From assembly GCF_000003815.2 (NCBI RefSeq), contig NC_049989.1, positions 20,333,127 to 20,397,126 of the forward strand: a DNA stretch of 64,000 bases, given 5' to 3'. This DNA comes from Branchiostoma floridae (lineage: Eukaryota; Chordata; Leptocardii; Amphioxiformes; Branchiostomatidae). The notes beneath the pieces are model-generated. The model was given only the letters and a program-made list of their open reading frames with translations, was not told the DNA's origin and did not search any database. A program made the translations under genes and the position numbers. Positions 35,601 through 50,600 of the stretch are shown here, piece after piece (within the stretch, counting starts at the first letter, position 1; the number at the start of each line of letters is the position of its first letter).

Positions 35601-38600
35601 TGAAGTCTACATGTAAACCTACATTCTAAGTAAATAAGGATAAAGGAAATACAAGGAGATACAGGTACATTTTATCACACCCTGTGCATTGTAAAACTAC
35701 CAGGTCTTTAACTTTTAAGTTAGTACCTTAGTTTTTGACAAGTGTATTTTGGTTTAATAATAAAGATTTATTAGAAGTACAAATGAAACAAAAAAAGGAT
35801 AAAGGGAATAGATTGTTACCTCCTTTCACCGTTCTTTGCGCTGAAAGGAGAGAAAGATAGGAGGACTGTAAACACACCGTAGCTCACACAGTTCAGGTAA
35901 AAGTCCAGGCATAACCAGAGACAATGGGTTGATGGACTCTATGGATGTGGAATTCATCAATTTAACTCATGAATTACATGGAAGTCCATTACCATGAAAT
36001 TTGATCTAAAGAAACTTAACAGCCATGGAAGACCATGAATTCCACAGTCATAAAGACCATCAATTCCCATTGTCCAGAAATAGCTCAAATTGTTGTTTAA
36101 TCTCAGTGAATAAGGATGAACAAGCCATGCTAAATTTCATTCCTAGGTTTTTCTTTCTTTAATAAGCAAAATATCTTAAGAACAAACACATATAATGTTG
36201 GACACCAACATAAATTGTTTCCTTGAAGTTGGCAATTCAAATCATTATACAGACAACAGAGCGCTTGTTACACAACCAAAAGAGAGGTAGATTTAGTAGA
36301 CCTAAATTTCTCAGGGCAATACTGACAGAGGCAACAGTTGCTTCAGTCAATATTCTACCCTGACAAAGGTCTTGTAGCAGAATGACCATCGCATTGGTAT
36401 GTTATGGTCCTTTGGTTGAGCAACAAGAACTCTAAATGCATTGTTATTCAAAACATCCAATACTCATAACCATAGAATGGTATCTAACATGGCTTGAGGT
36501 ACAGGTAGGAAGAGGATTCTGTCTTCAGCAGGATTCTAAGGTACGTGTATCTTAGGCTGCAGCAACAACAACAGTCTGCTCAATATCATACTGCAGAACA
36601 GGTAAAACAACATCCAAGTGAAAAGGCATTCATAGCAGTCCAAAAGGTAAGGGTTCCTTTTCCTTTGTTTTCATGTCAACGCATAACACAAGTTCTGAAC
36701 TGCATGGACATGGTTTTTCCACTGTTGGGTGAAAATGAAGGAAAAGAAATTACATGTACTATGAAATTAAATATTTTGTACAGTTTATGTTTTTACAACT
36801 AGTAGAAATACACTTAGTAGTACAATGAAAGAACTTCAAGACACACCATATAAGGTACAACATGCAATTTCCAGGAAGGGTGTAAACAAATTCTCCAGGA
36901 AAATATATTTACATGTGAATCATTGACATTTCAGAATACTAAGTATTGTTAATGCTTTCTTTGGGTAACATAGACAATAATGAAAGCAAGCATATTTCAG
37001 AGCTTTCAGACAACACATCTTTGGGCTGTAATCTAATGATTTGAACAGCCCAAGAACTGGAGGAATTCTGGCCCATCATTGGCTTGGAGTACCTCACAGG
37101 GAAAAACCATGTCGCTGGAAACAGTTGCAGTTCAGCTCCTGTTTAAATTTTCCAAATTTTCTTATATTAGAACCAATTTATAACAATGCCATAATTGCTC
37201 CACAAGCTTTTTATTATTTTAACAAAATTTTGCACAATTTTCTTTCCCTGACATCTTGGCAAGCAAGTACAGCGTGTTGAAGTACCTTTGAACCTTGCTG
37301 CGAAAACTTGAGCGCTGATTCGTTGGTTGTTCCCAACTCACAGCATTCGGACATGGTGAATGCGCCCTACACAGGCGCAACAAGACATAATAGCTCACAC
37401 ACCACAGGCCAATACTGGGCAATACTATAGGCCACAACAACTCAATTTCTTGTTTCTCAAACAATTCTTAGAAGAAAGGTAAAGGTCTATAATCATAATG
37501 ACTCTTTAAAATCTGAAAACCAAGAAATCAAATTGGTGTGGCCTTGATTTGGCAGGACACTGGGAATTTGAAAAATCTCGAGTTTTATGTCTTACAGTTA
37601 CACTCATGCTAACTTGTAGCTGCTTGTATGCCTATTGAATAAGCATGCTCACTTAATATATACTATGTCAGACTCTTTATTTCTCTAACAAATATTTTTT
37701 GTGATTGTTGAATCACAACTGAACTGAACTGAACTGAATCACAACTGTAGTTAATTTGATTAAGCAAATTCCCAGTGTCTTTCCAAACATCTCACAGATA
37801 CCACAAATAAAAGCATGCTCATTCAATACAATCTTTGTGACATACACGACAGCAACAAGTTAAAAGATGAGACAAAGAATCAATCATAATTTCCACATTT
37901 CCAATGCCTTGCCACGTGATCAGTGCCCAGTGTTTTGTGCATATAGGCTATCATGCTTTGACACTAGCATATGGTGTAAAGAATAAGGGCCTTAAGGTGC
38001 ACTTTCTTCACTTGCATCACAGCGGGGTTCAAAAGGCACTCAAAGAATTTCAGAGATGAAAAACAAATTTCCTTACTTTTTGTGTATTTTGTTGTCTTCC
38101 AAATCATACATTTACGTATCACACAATATCTAAGATACAAAAATTTGAAGAAAAAATACAAAAAAGTGATGCAGTGAACGAACCCCGCAGCGACGCAAGC
38201 TTGACGCAAGTGCAGTAAGAGTGCACCTTTACCAAATCTTGATATCCACACATTATTCATTAACATGTTTAAATCGTGATTGCAGTTAATCAACTATCTC
38301 CATGAATGGATTTTTTTTAGCAAATCTTACAGGTCTTGAAATTTTCCTTACCTGGAGAAGCGTTCCTGCTGCTCTCGTTGCTTACGAATTTCAGGAAACA
38401 TCTTCTCATAAAACTCGCGCACCTTGGCATCTTTCGCTCTGAAGAAAACACAGAAAAAATAGCATCTGTTATACGTTGCCATCAAAGTTTGAGGTACCAC
38501 CGTCATCTGTTATTTCCATTGTTTTCAAACCATTTCACCAAGTTGAGTCAGGCTGAGTATGAAATTATCAAGCAGTGAGTTTTTTAGTTAGTTTATGTGC

Positions 38601-41600
38601 TACTTTAAAGTTTAAAATACATGATGCTAATCTATGAAGTTGGTCAAAATACACGGGTTGTATTGGTTTTTTTTATTTCTAGAAAGCAAGAGACAATTTA
38701 TTCATAAACTGCTTGTGTCGCAATTGTTCTTACCCGGTATTTGGTTATTTCATGACAAAAGTATTCTTATATAAGCACACTGTTTTTTTTCAATGATTGT
38801 TAACATATGACTGTGAATAAAACAAAGCAAGAAAAATGTACAGAACATACTTCCTCTTGTATCCATTCTCGATTCGCTCCAGGCGTTTCTCCCAGGCCTC
38901 GAACAACTGGTCGTAACGCTGACACAGGTAACGCTCCTGGGGGTTCAAACATACAAACATTAGTTAGGGTTGCAGTGCCAGACTCAAGAAGATAGTTTTT
39001 TTCTCACATCATATTATTTGAAGTATGATTATTCTTTTTCAAGGAAGACAAAAAAAATTGATATGATAAGACAGGCACTAAGATGACATTGTATTCTACG
39101 ATTCTGCTACAACCTTGAACCAGCGTCACTAGGGGTCCAGTATGCATGTGTACAATGGCAGCAGATTCAACAAAATCAGATGGCTAACAAAAAAAATTCT
39201 TGTCTTACCCTTAACTTCCTCATGTGATGCCTTCTCTTGAAGTACAGCAGGAGCTTCTTCTTCATGGCTTGGTGCCTGCAGGAAGACATCAACATAAGGA
39301 TCTCCACAGGACAGGACTTCCTACTGTAATACTCAACACTATCTGTCCAAATCAGGATATCTTGTTTGTTTGTTTCTTTTAATCAGACATAGGAAAAAAA
39401 AGCTGTGTTTCCTGTTTCCTTACTAACCCTAGAATGTTGTGTTTCCTGTTTCCTTACTAACCCTAGAATGTTGTGTTTCCTGTTTCCTTACTAACCCTAG
39501 AATGTTGTGTTTCCTGTTTCCTTACTAACCCTAGAATGTTGTGTTTCCTGTTTCCTTACTAACCCTAGAATGTTGTGTTTCCTGTTTCCTTACTAACCCT
39601 AGAAAAACCTGCTGACTGTAATTTTTTTGAGTGAGCAGTGGACAATCTCATTACAACTTTACATTGAAAAGTGAGCTATATTCAGATATCATAATAGAAG
39701 CAGTACTAGTACTACAACTACTATTGCTACAAAATAAAGACAGCAGATACGTACGTCTTGATGTTATCATGATACACCTGTGTGTCCGATGGCTGGTTGT
39801 AGAGAGGCTGGAATAGAAAACAAATTTAAAATTCCTCTTGAAAGTGACTAACTTAAAATGACATGGAGACAATAAAGCTATATTTGTTCTCAAGATATAC
39901 AAAACCAAACTCTGCTGTATACGTATAATTCAGTGGACAGTGAAGAACAAAACTTACCAGGTCGATCTTTGGACCAAGTCCTTCCAGAATCTTGTGAGCA
40001 GCCTCTGCCTTTTTCTGGAATTGGAAGAAAAAAATATGAGAAGGCAGGAAAAAAAGATTTAGGACAAATATCATCATAGGTATCATAGGTAACCCCATAG
40101 CCCCACATCATAGGTAACTGAAAAACAGATTTTATGTCTCCTGACACAAACATATTCATTGTTTGTGTTGTCTTCTTTGTCTTCTTCTGTCATGCACTTC
40201 CTTTCATAACTGCTAGGAGGTGCTGATAAACTTGGGGCCCTTTACAACATGTGTGCCAGTACAATGGTGGGAGATCTAACAGTTCTCAATCCTTACACAA
40301 CTGTGTCCTACAACTCATTAGATTCGCCAGTGAAGGTTATATTTTGAGTATCGTTTGTGGGAGTGTTCGTGTGTAGAAAAACAGCATAACTTGAGAACAC
40401 TTGAATGGATTGTATAGATATTTGGTATGTGGGTAGGTCTTGGTTTTCAATTGGGTGTGAATATTTTTAGAGCCCTATTGGTATATATTGTGTGCAAGTA
40501 GCTTGACAAAAGGCAAATTACTGGAAGGGAAACATCCTGCATTTGCTGGAAAGTGTTTCTAGTAATTCTTGGTTTTGTAAAGTAAAAAGAACACATTGAG
40601 TTAATCTGGTTTGGTACAATCTTTATGTTTATGTTACTTAAGTAATTTGGTTTCAACTATGTTATTGAAGTTAATTTGGTTTTGTTGAACTTTATGTATG
40701 ACTTATGTTCGGGGTTCTCTCCCCAGGGGGCATTGAAAAACGCCATCAGGCGATAAACCCTGGTTCAATAAAGAATAAACAAACAAACAAACATTGTGAA
40801 ACAGCGAGCCATTTCCCTACCCTGTTCTCAGCATAGATGATCTGCACGATGCTCTGGTGGCGCGGCTCCTTGGGTTCAGGCACCAGGTCCACTTCCTCGG
40901 GCTCGTCTGGCTTAGCAGCCTTCTCCTCCAGCTCACCCTGGGGTGGGAAATCACAGTATAGATGTACATTAATCAATGCTCGAAAAATAAACTTGATATA
41001 ATCTTAAACCCAGGTAGTGCAGTGCACAACCTGAAATTTTACAGGTGATGCAGGGCTTGAAATACCACCTGCATATGCAGATTAGTGCAGCTAAAATTGG
41101 AGCTGTGCAGGTATTTCTGGTGTCTACCTGCACCTAACCTGCACTGGTCCATGTACTGGGTTTTATGGATTGTTATAAGCTGTATTGAATGTTGCCATCT
41201 ATAAAGTATAACAGGAAAAACAGCAATGGTTCCTGAACAATTTCAGTATGATCCATACTTCCAAAATTCAGAGTGGTGCAGGTAAAATTTGTCTGGTGCA
41301 GGTAATTTTCAATGTTACCTGCACCGGTGCAGGGATGCAGAAAAAAGGATTCCAAGCCCTGTGATGGAACACCATTTTATCCCTCATCTACACCATAGTA
41401 GTACATGCATAAGCTTTTGCATTAATTTTATTTCTTGATATTAGGTAGTTACATGACATTGTAATTCGAAGAAAAGATAATTTAATGAACACAATGTCAC
41501 AATAATGAACTGGCAGAAACTGCACATCATCATAAACATGACATCTTAACATAGTTTACATTACTTGGCATATGATCCTTACATGTTCAACGATTTTTCT

Positions 41601-44600
41601 GATGTAGATGTACTTGAATTGTTTCTGTTTCTCATTCTAGTGAAGCTGAAGAAGAGTGATGGATGTCACTCGAAACGTCTGGAAGTTAATGTTCGTTTTC
41701 ATCCGATTGCAGAGATTGAATTTTATTTGAATATTGTTAACCTGGATGTCTAACCTTCAAAAGACAGTTTTGTTCCTAGACAAGTCGTTCAAACCCACCT
41801 GTTTCTTCTGCAGCTTGCTGATTTGCTGCTCCACCTTAGCGATCTCCCTGTCCACCCTGTCCATGGACTGGAGCAGCTCTTCCTTCGACAGTTTGGAGGG
41901 CGAGTCCTTCCCTCCACCCTCCTCAACACAGGACGGCTGTCGGGAGGGTGACACTGCCTCGAGCTTAGGAACAAGTGCCGAACCCTGGGGGAATATTACA
42001 ACATTTATTTTATCGTTCAGAGATTTATCCTTCGACAGTTTGGAAATTGGAGGGTGAGTCCTTCCCTCTACCCTCCTCTACACAAGACGGTTGTCGGGAG
42101 GGGGACACTGCCTCCAGCTTAGGAACAAGTGCCGAACCCTGGGGGAATATAATTATAACATTTATTGTTTGGAGATTCTTCCTTCGAAAGTTTGGAGGGC
42201 GAGTCCTTCCCTCCACCCTCCTCTACACAGGACGGCTGTCGGGAGGGTGACACTGCCTCGAGCTTAGGGACAAGTGCCGAACCCTGGGGGAATATTACAA
42301 CATTTATTTTATCGTTCAGAGATTTATCCTTCGACAGTTTGGAAATTGGAGGGTGAGTCCTTCCCTCTACCCTCCTCTACACAAGACGGTTGTCGGGAGG
42401 GGGACACTGCCTCGAGCTTAGGCACAAGTGCCGAACCCTGGGGGAATATAATTATAACATTTATTGTTTGGAGATTCTTCCTTCGAAAGTTTGGAGGGCG
42501 AGTCCTTCCCTCCACCCTCCTCTACACAGGACGGCTGTCGGGAGGGTGACACTGCCTCGAGCTTAGGAACAAGTGCTGAACCCTGGAGGAATATCATAAC
42601 ATTTATTTTATCGTTCAGAGATTTTATCCTTCGACAGTTTGGAGGGCGAGTCCTTCCCTCCACCCTCCTCTACACAGGACGGCTGTCGGGAGGGCGACAC
42701 TGCCTCGAGCTTAGGAACAAGTGCTGAACCCTGGAGGAATATCATAACATTTATTTTTATCGTTCAGAGATTTATCCTTCGACAGTTTGGAGGGCGAGTC
42801 CTTCCCTCCACCCTCCTCTACACAGGACGGCTGTCGGGAGGGCGACACTGCCTCGAGCTTAGGAACAAGTGCTGAACCCTGGAGGAATATCATAACATTT
42901 ATTTTTATCGTTCAGAGATTTATCCTTCGACAGTTTGGAGGGCGAGTCCTTTCCTCCACCTTCCTCTACACAGGACGGCTGTCGGGAGGGCGACACTGCC
43001 TCGAGCTTAGGAACAAGTGCTGAACCCTGGAGGAATATCATAACATTTATTTTTATCGTTCAGAGATTTATCCTTCGACAGTTTGGAGGGCGAGTCCTTC
43101 CCTCCACCCTCCTCTACACAGGACGGCTGTCGGGAGGGCGACACTGCCTCGAGCTTAGGCACAAGTGCCGAACCCTGGGAAGAAATGTCATATTCATAAC
43201 TGTCTATCGTAATTTATTTATCGTTTGGAGATTCTTCCTTTGACAGTTTAGAGGGCGAGTCCTTCCCTCCACCCTCCTCTACACAGGACGGCTGTCGGGA
43301 GGGCGACACTGCCTCGAGCTTAGGAACAAGTGCCGAACCCTGGAGGATATCATAACACTTATTTTATCGTTCAGAGATTTTATCCTTCGAGAGCTTGGAG
43401 GGCGAGTCCTTTCCTCCACCCTCCTCAACACAGGAAGGCTGTCGGGAGGGGGACACTGCCTCGAGCTTAGGAACAAGTGCTGAACCCTGGGGAGAAATAT
43501 CATATTCATAATTATCTATCGTAATTTATTTATCGTTTGGAGATTCTTCCTTGGAAAGTTTGGAGGGCGAGTCCTTTCCTCCCCCCTCCTCTACACATGA
43601 TGGCTGTTGGGAGGGCGACACTGCCTCGAGCTTAGGAACAAGTGCTGAACCCTGGGGGAATATCATTACATTTTGTACATTTATTTATCATTGAGAGATT
43701 CTTCCTTTGACACTTCTGAAAGCTAGTCCGTCCTTTCACCCTATTCTAGTAAGTTCTACAACATTGTTTCCGAAATGCTGACTGCTCAACCAAAGAAAGC
43801 AGCAAGTGCCATTTTCAACGTCTTTGGTATGACACAGCCGGGTATCGAATTACAGACACCTTTAGGCACCTTTTGTATTGTACATTGTATGAGCCAATTT
43901 AGTCTTTGGACTACCATCTTGCACTTTCTGTGTGTTGTTGTTATCTAAATAGACAGACTGACACTCACCCTCCGATGGTCCGATGAGTACCCCATCTCAG
44001 CCCCCGAGCTGATGGCGTGGGCCGCGCCCCGAGCCATGGCCCCCTCGTGGCCCTCCTGGGGGGCCAGGCGTGGCCGCTTGTGCTGCGGGGCCTCCGACAG
44101 CTCCGACTGGGCGTGGTGGCCCAGGTGGTAGGAGGCGTGGCTACGCTCGTACATGTGGCGGGAGTCTGGTATCCTGAAATATGGTTAAGAAAATGGTTGT
44201 TATATTAGTACTAGTAGGCTTTTATTTGAGGGTAAGTTTATATGGCTTGAAGTTTTAATTCCTGGGATAATGACAATTTTTTTTCTTCTTCTATAACTGG
44301 GGAAAAAGTTGGTGGGTGGTAGGAGGCGTGGCTACGCTCGTACATGTGGCGGGAGTCCGGGATCCTGAAATATGGTTAAGAAAATGTAACATTCCCCAAG
44401 TGTGGCCTTCACCCTTGTGGCATTGCCACAGGAAAAAAATTACTGTTTCCAATCAACAAAAAATTCTACTGAACAACACAACATGTAGAATCTAAGCAAA
44501 ACGAAAAGAGAGAAGAGTCAAGAAAGATCGCTCTTGATGATGATATAAATCTTTCTGCATCGACATGCATGGTTACAACAAAGCTTCACAATTTGAAACA

Positions 44601-47600
44601 TTGCAGTAAACCCAAATTATTCCAAACTTGGAAAAGGTTTTCTTTCTCATGCTTCAATGTCAAGAATGCTGTGACGCAGTATTGAAACGACTGTTTGGAC
44701 GAGCGCTCCACAGCCTACTCCTTCATTCGCTCATCAACTGACGTCCCCACCAAAAGATTTGAATATACAGTTCCCCCCACAGGTAGCAGAAGCAAACATA
44801 GGTACCCAGGCTACAAAAACAATGAGCTGGAGACAGTCCAGCTCACTGCATCCTCACCTGTCGCCGCTGGCGGGATGACCCTGGAACTCGGAGAGAAGCG
44901 AGGGTCGGCGGCGCATCTGCCCGGGCGGCTGGCCCTGCGGCAGGGCATAGTGAGGCGTGTAGTCCTGCGGTCGGGCCTGCGGTAACGCTCGGTACTCGCT
45001 CACAGTGGACAGCTCCTGTAAGGGTAAGGTACATGCATGTAAGGGAGAGCTATTATTGTCATGTACAATGTAGTAGTAGTCAACTGTGTTCTGCCAATGC
45101 AGTGGTCTGGACACTGCATGTACAATGTACAAGTCGTTTATTCAATTTTAATCCCCTAACATAAACACAGCGTTGTGTGACATGTAGTCCTGCGGTCGGG
45201 CCTGTGGTAATGCCCGGTACTCGCTTACATTAGACAGTTCTTGTACGGTACACAAATGGGGGTTGATGTCACAATGTACATCTGCATACTGTAAACGCAG
45301 AAATATTCTAGATGGTTTTATGTTCACGGTTTTTAAGTTGCCAATTCACCGCGATCATAAAACAACCATGAACATTTTTCCATGGCATTAAGAGACTACA
45401 GTGCTTTTCCCCGCCACTGCAAAATTAAATCCCCCCGAACTTAAATGCATTTACAGTAATGTCTTTGAGTCACATGAGCTTCTTAAAGATCCCACCACAT
45501 ATTAATGCTTGGTGCTAAAAGCTTTGCAATTCAGCCCTAGGGCTGCAAAGAAGCATTCAATCCATGCTGCTCTTTGCTCCTTGGAAAATAAACCAGTCTG
45601 CTACTGGTGGATACGTTACGCCTTAATGTGGTTTACAGGTTAAGTGAAACAAGCCGTTCAATTTGCAGGGCTCGAAATTCATTTTTGGGATTAGGTCCAC
45701 TGGTGCACCCAGCTTAAAAAATTGGGTGCACCAAAAAATTTTTGGGTGCACCACTTAAATTTAAGTAGAATGTCAGAAAAACCTGATAACAAAACTTAGT
45801 CATATTTTCATCATGTACCATGACAGGCATTTTTATATCTTTCTAACACTTAGATGTCAAGAATATGATGTATACTAGTATACTTTGATATCTTTACATA
45901 CATTAGCCTATGAAAATATTGGGTGCACAGCTCCAATTTTGGGTGCACATGCGCAGCACCCAGTATTTCGAGCCCTGATTTGGATGCATTTATGTCATAG
46001 TACCTGGGTATACACTGCACCACAAGTGCCATGTAGATACACAAAACTTGCAGGAAAACCACATGGAGGGGCAGTAGGTAGAAGCCATGCCATGCCTTCA
46101 ATCCTGAGACAGAACTGAGGGACTATCAAGCCGTCAGTCCCAACAAAGTTGAACACCCTTGATTCTTGAATCTTAGCCAAAACTGTCACTTCCAAATTCA
46201 CAGACAAGCCATTAGTGACTGACAGCCCCTAACAGTTGATAAGCCATATTTGGATGTCAGACTTACCAATAAACGAGAGAAAATAAAAACAATCCAGTGC
46301 AAGCTGCTCTGATACCTACCTCTACACCACTTACATGCACATCAAAGGCTATCTACATGTACCACAAAAAAATAATGTCCAAACCAAAAGATACAAAACC
46401 AGAAGTTATGCTGCACTACCAAGGAAAATTGCCATGGGGCACAAAATCGACCTTGACCTTCCTCCCTCAAATTCCTAGGCATGACCACAAAACTGTCAAT
46501 CTATCCGAAAGAGCTTAAATTATGCTGATTACAAATATCCCAAAACACAGAAACAGACAGACATCCAGAGAAACCTCAAACAAAGCATAGTGTGGTATGT
46601 TGGTGACTTACTGTAAATAAATTTTAAATCCGTGGTGGTTTAACTAGCTATGAAATGAAATAATGTTCACATTTTTCAATGTAATCTCTTCACTGTGAAG
46701 TTAAAGCGAAGTGAAAATGCCCAGTCTTTTGCTGGCCTAACACCGTGTTTCCATCACAAACTAACTAGAAAACCATGGCAAACACTCCATTTTCTACCCA
46801 CTGAAATCAAACCACTGCAAACTTCAATACAGTTACAGTAGTTACATTATACAGTACGTGATGATCTAGCCTGGAGTAATGTGCACTGCAGGCAGTTTGT
46901 TTGTTTTGTTTGAACCTTTGTTTATTCATGAAAGCTCAAATCGGCCTGCAGGCCGCTTTTCATCGAGGTCATGAGGGATGAGGCAAGGGTCAGACAACGT
47001 ATATAACAGAGATACAGTTTTAAGTCCTTATGAGTCTTGTAGGCCCATATACACGATTCCTTTAGAAGAGAGGGATTGGGTTACGCTGATCTTGATCAAG
47101 CCAAATGTGCCAAGTTCAAGGAGAGCTACAAGAGGTTCACCTAAACAAGAACACAGTCTGATTTAACTTATGTGAGTGTGAGCTATGTGAAGCTGATATC
47201 CACATGTCTTGAACAGATGCCAAATTGTAACTAGAACTTTTTTACATCAATGGTAATTGCACAGTAAGTAAGTACAGAGGATTAAATTTAAAATGAAGGG
47301 CATTTCCACTTCATGGGAACAGTTTGTTCTGCATGACCTACGAACTGAACCATTTGGATATGATCCAGTATGTTAAAGGAGGACTAAGTCTTTAATACAG
47401 TTTTTCATCAATTCCTTGAGTGTTGAATTTGCCATGGTTACTCATAATGGTTGCTGTCTCAGTGGAACTTGGAAAGTAAGTAAATTGTGCCATACTTTTA
47501 GACAAAAAGCCACAGAGAGTCACATTAAAGAACCCATCACATTCAAGTCATTTCAAACTTATGTTGAAACATGGCATTTGACGATCTGGCCTGGGGTAAC

Positions 47601-50600
47601 GTTCACTTATGGCAGTCCCTTTAGAAGAGAGGAATCGGGGTGCGCTGAACTTGATCAAGCCAAATGTGCCAAGTTCAAGGAGAGCTACAAGAAGTTCACC
47701 TAAACAAGAACACAGTCTGATTTACCTTATGTGAGTGTGAGCTATGTGAAGCTGATATCCACGTGTCTTGAACAGATGCCAAATTGTCTACTAGAACTTT
47801 TATCATGGATGCCAATTGCATGTAGTAAGTACAGAGGATTAAAATGGAGTAAGGGCATTTCCACTTCATCGGAACAGTTTGTTCTGCATGACCTACGAAC
47901 TAAACCATTTGGATATGATCCAGTATGTTAAAGGAGGACTAAGTCTTTCATACAGTTTTTCATCAATTTCCTTGAGTGTTAAATTTGCCATCAGGGTTCT
48001 AGCCAGTGCATTTTAGCGTTGTGGGCCCCTACGCTAAAATTTGTGACCACTACGCTAAAATAAGGGCCACTACGCTAATTTTTAACTAGTGTAGTGGTGT
48101 TTTGGTATCATTTGCATGTTCAACAATGTCTTATCAATGTCTGCACAATGAAAAATGGTGATATGACCCTTAAAACTGACCAGAAAATCCAACAATTTAC
48201 ATGTGATGTTAACAAAGTGCCAACTTTTAACTCTACATTTTCAAAGTCTCACCGTGGAAGGGCCAAGACCCCCCTTCCACACCATTCCCACTACGCTAAA
48301 ATGAAATCCTGGCTAGAACCCTGGCCATGGTTACTCATAATTTGGTTGCTGTCTCAGTGGAACTTGGAAAGCAAGTAAATTGAACTATACTTTTAGACAA
48401 AAAGCCACAGAGAGTCACATTAAAAAACCCATCACATTCAAGTCACTTCAAACTTATGTTGAAACATGACGTTTGACTGTCTGGCCTGGGGTAACGTTCA
48501 CTTATGGCAGTCCCTTTAGAAGAGAGGAATCGGGGTGCGCTGAACTTGATCAAGCCAAATGTGCCAAGTTCAAGGAGAGCTACAAGAAGTTCACCTAAAC
48601 AAGAACACAGTCTGATTTACCTTATGTGAGAGTGAGCTACGTGGAACTGCTATCCACGTGTCTTGAACAGATGCCAAATTTTCTACTAGAACTTTTACCA
48701 TCAATGCCAATTGTACATACAAGAAGAACAGCCATATTACAGAACCCATCACAATCTTTGATACAGTAAGGCACCATCTTGGTATGTGTGGATCACACAG
48801 CCTGCACTTGCTGTACAGAACTTATGAGTTATACGTTAACTGATTACTGATAATACAATGCGAACAACATACAAAAGCTATACTTCTAAGTTCTATATGC
48901 AGTTGTCATCACAAAGATTGCAGTATGAAGTTCACAGCAGGTAATGATGGCAAGTGTCCAGGAAACGTGGGTACCAGCAGGCTGAGTACACACTCCATAC
49001 TGGCAGGTTGCAACAATGGGTGACCTGGGACACCGCTCGTTTGGTTAAGGTCCAGGACAGGGCTTTAGCCAGCTCGAAATTTTTTTTCCATCAGCCAATA
49101 ACAATCGTCGCGAAAACCGCGAAAATTAAATAGAAGAACTGAACTGAGACCTTGAAAAACGGGTTTTAATGAGATTATCGTATGCTAAAGGGCGCCGACA
49201 CACTTTGTCAACAATAATAACAATAGCAAAACAAACAGTGTGTGGCTTTTACGGCCGTGGACGGCGTCCCCAAGCCACCTGTAGCTTCCACCAACGATTT
49301 TTGTCCTTCAAGGTTGACGGACTGGTTTTAAAATTTTTCCGTCAGACGCAGCAAATTTCCGTCAATTGACGGAAAAAAGGGCGCTGGCTAGAGCCCTGGT
49401 CTAGGACAAGTTTTTTTCTGTCCCACTCATTGTTTGATAGCCCATGCTGTTGATTTTAGCTGTTAAGTCTATTATTTTAAGGTGACAAAAATAAATTTTT
49501 GTCAGTTTGATGTGAAGAAGTTCAGTTTTCTGTAAGGACAGGGATGCGTCCAGGATGGGGGAAGGGGTCCTGGAGACAGCACTGGCCCAGGAGCCTAGGA
49601 CCCGTCTAGGCGTCTAGCTTTCTTTTGTTTAAGCTTTGTTAAGTTTAAGACACGCTACTCTTAGAAAGACGTCATTCAGACAAGTCTTAGAGGAAGGAAC
49701 AGCATATAAATTTTCATAACAGAACACCTTGCTTTCTGTCCATTTATTCCCTTGAACTGAAACACATTACACTATTACGGACAGAAAGTTCATACAACTA
49801 CAAGATGTTTCTCCTTCGGGAAAATGAGTTGGCAAAATACACTATATGGAGAAGTCAAACTGTTTGCCAAACCGTGTGCGGTGTACACTGGAGTGGCATA
49901 CTTTACTGGTACACACTGCTCAAGACCATATGTGTTCTTGTACATATCCCTACTGTAGTACATGTACGTTAGCCTCCATAGTAGGCTCTTTGGGGCCTTT
50001 TTTGGGCTCAAAATACACTTTTGCTGTTCATTTCTATTTGTACTCGGTCGCTGATTGCTGGCGCTTTCTGATTGCCGGCCTGCAAGAGCCTGCATGGAAA
50101 CGGCGTATGAAAGTGATATTAAAAAACGATTAGAGCGATTAACTAGGTGCGAATTTCCTGCCTGCCGTGGACGGCTCATAAACTACACGCATCTCCACCG
50201 GACAGTGCGCTGTCACGCCCTGTGTGCACTGACCCGACAATTCTCTAACGGTTTCGGGGTCAAACGGCTTTTTAAAAATACAGAAGTGAAAACTCAACTG
50301 TTCGACATTCTGTGATATGGGATCATATGGGGCTTTCCCCATCTGAAGCCCGAGTTATAAAATGCTTGCAGCCGACATGCGAATTGCCTCTCAAGGAGTT
50401 GTGAATTATTCCTAACGTGTGAGTTAATAAGGCCGATGAATGGCTGATCGTTTTTTAATATCACTTTCATACGCCGTTTCTATGCAGGCTCTTGGAGGCC
50501 GGCAATCAGAAAACGCCAGCAATCAGCGACCGAGTACAAATAGAAATGGCCAGCAGAAGTGTATTATGAGCCAAAAAAAGGCCCCAAAGAGCCTGCTATG

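Noticed and set aside
41734-43509. About twenty overlapping 60-100-codon frames with identical sequences on both strands
   Set aside because: They are read-outs of the exon 5 minisatellite, with no start context or splice support.
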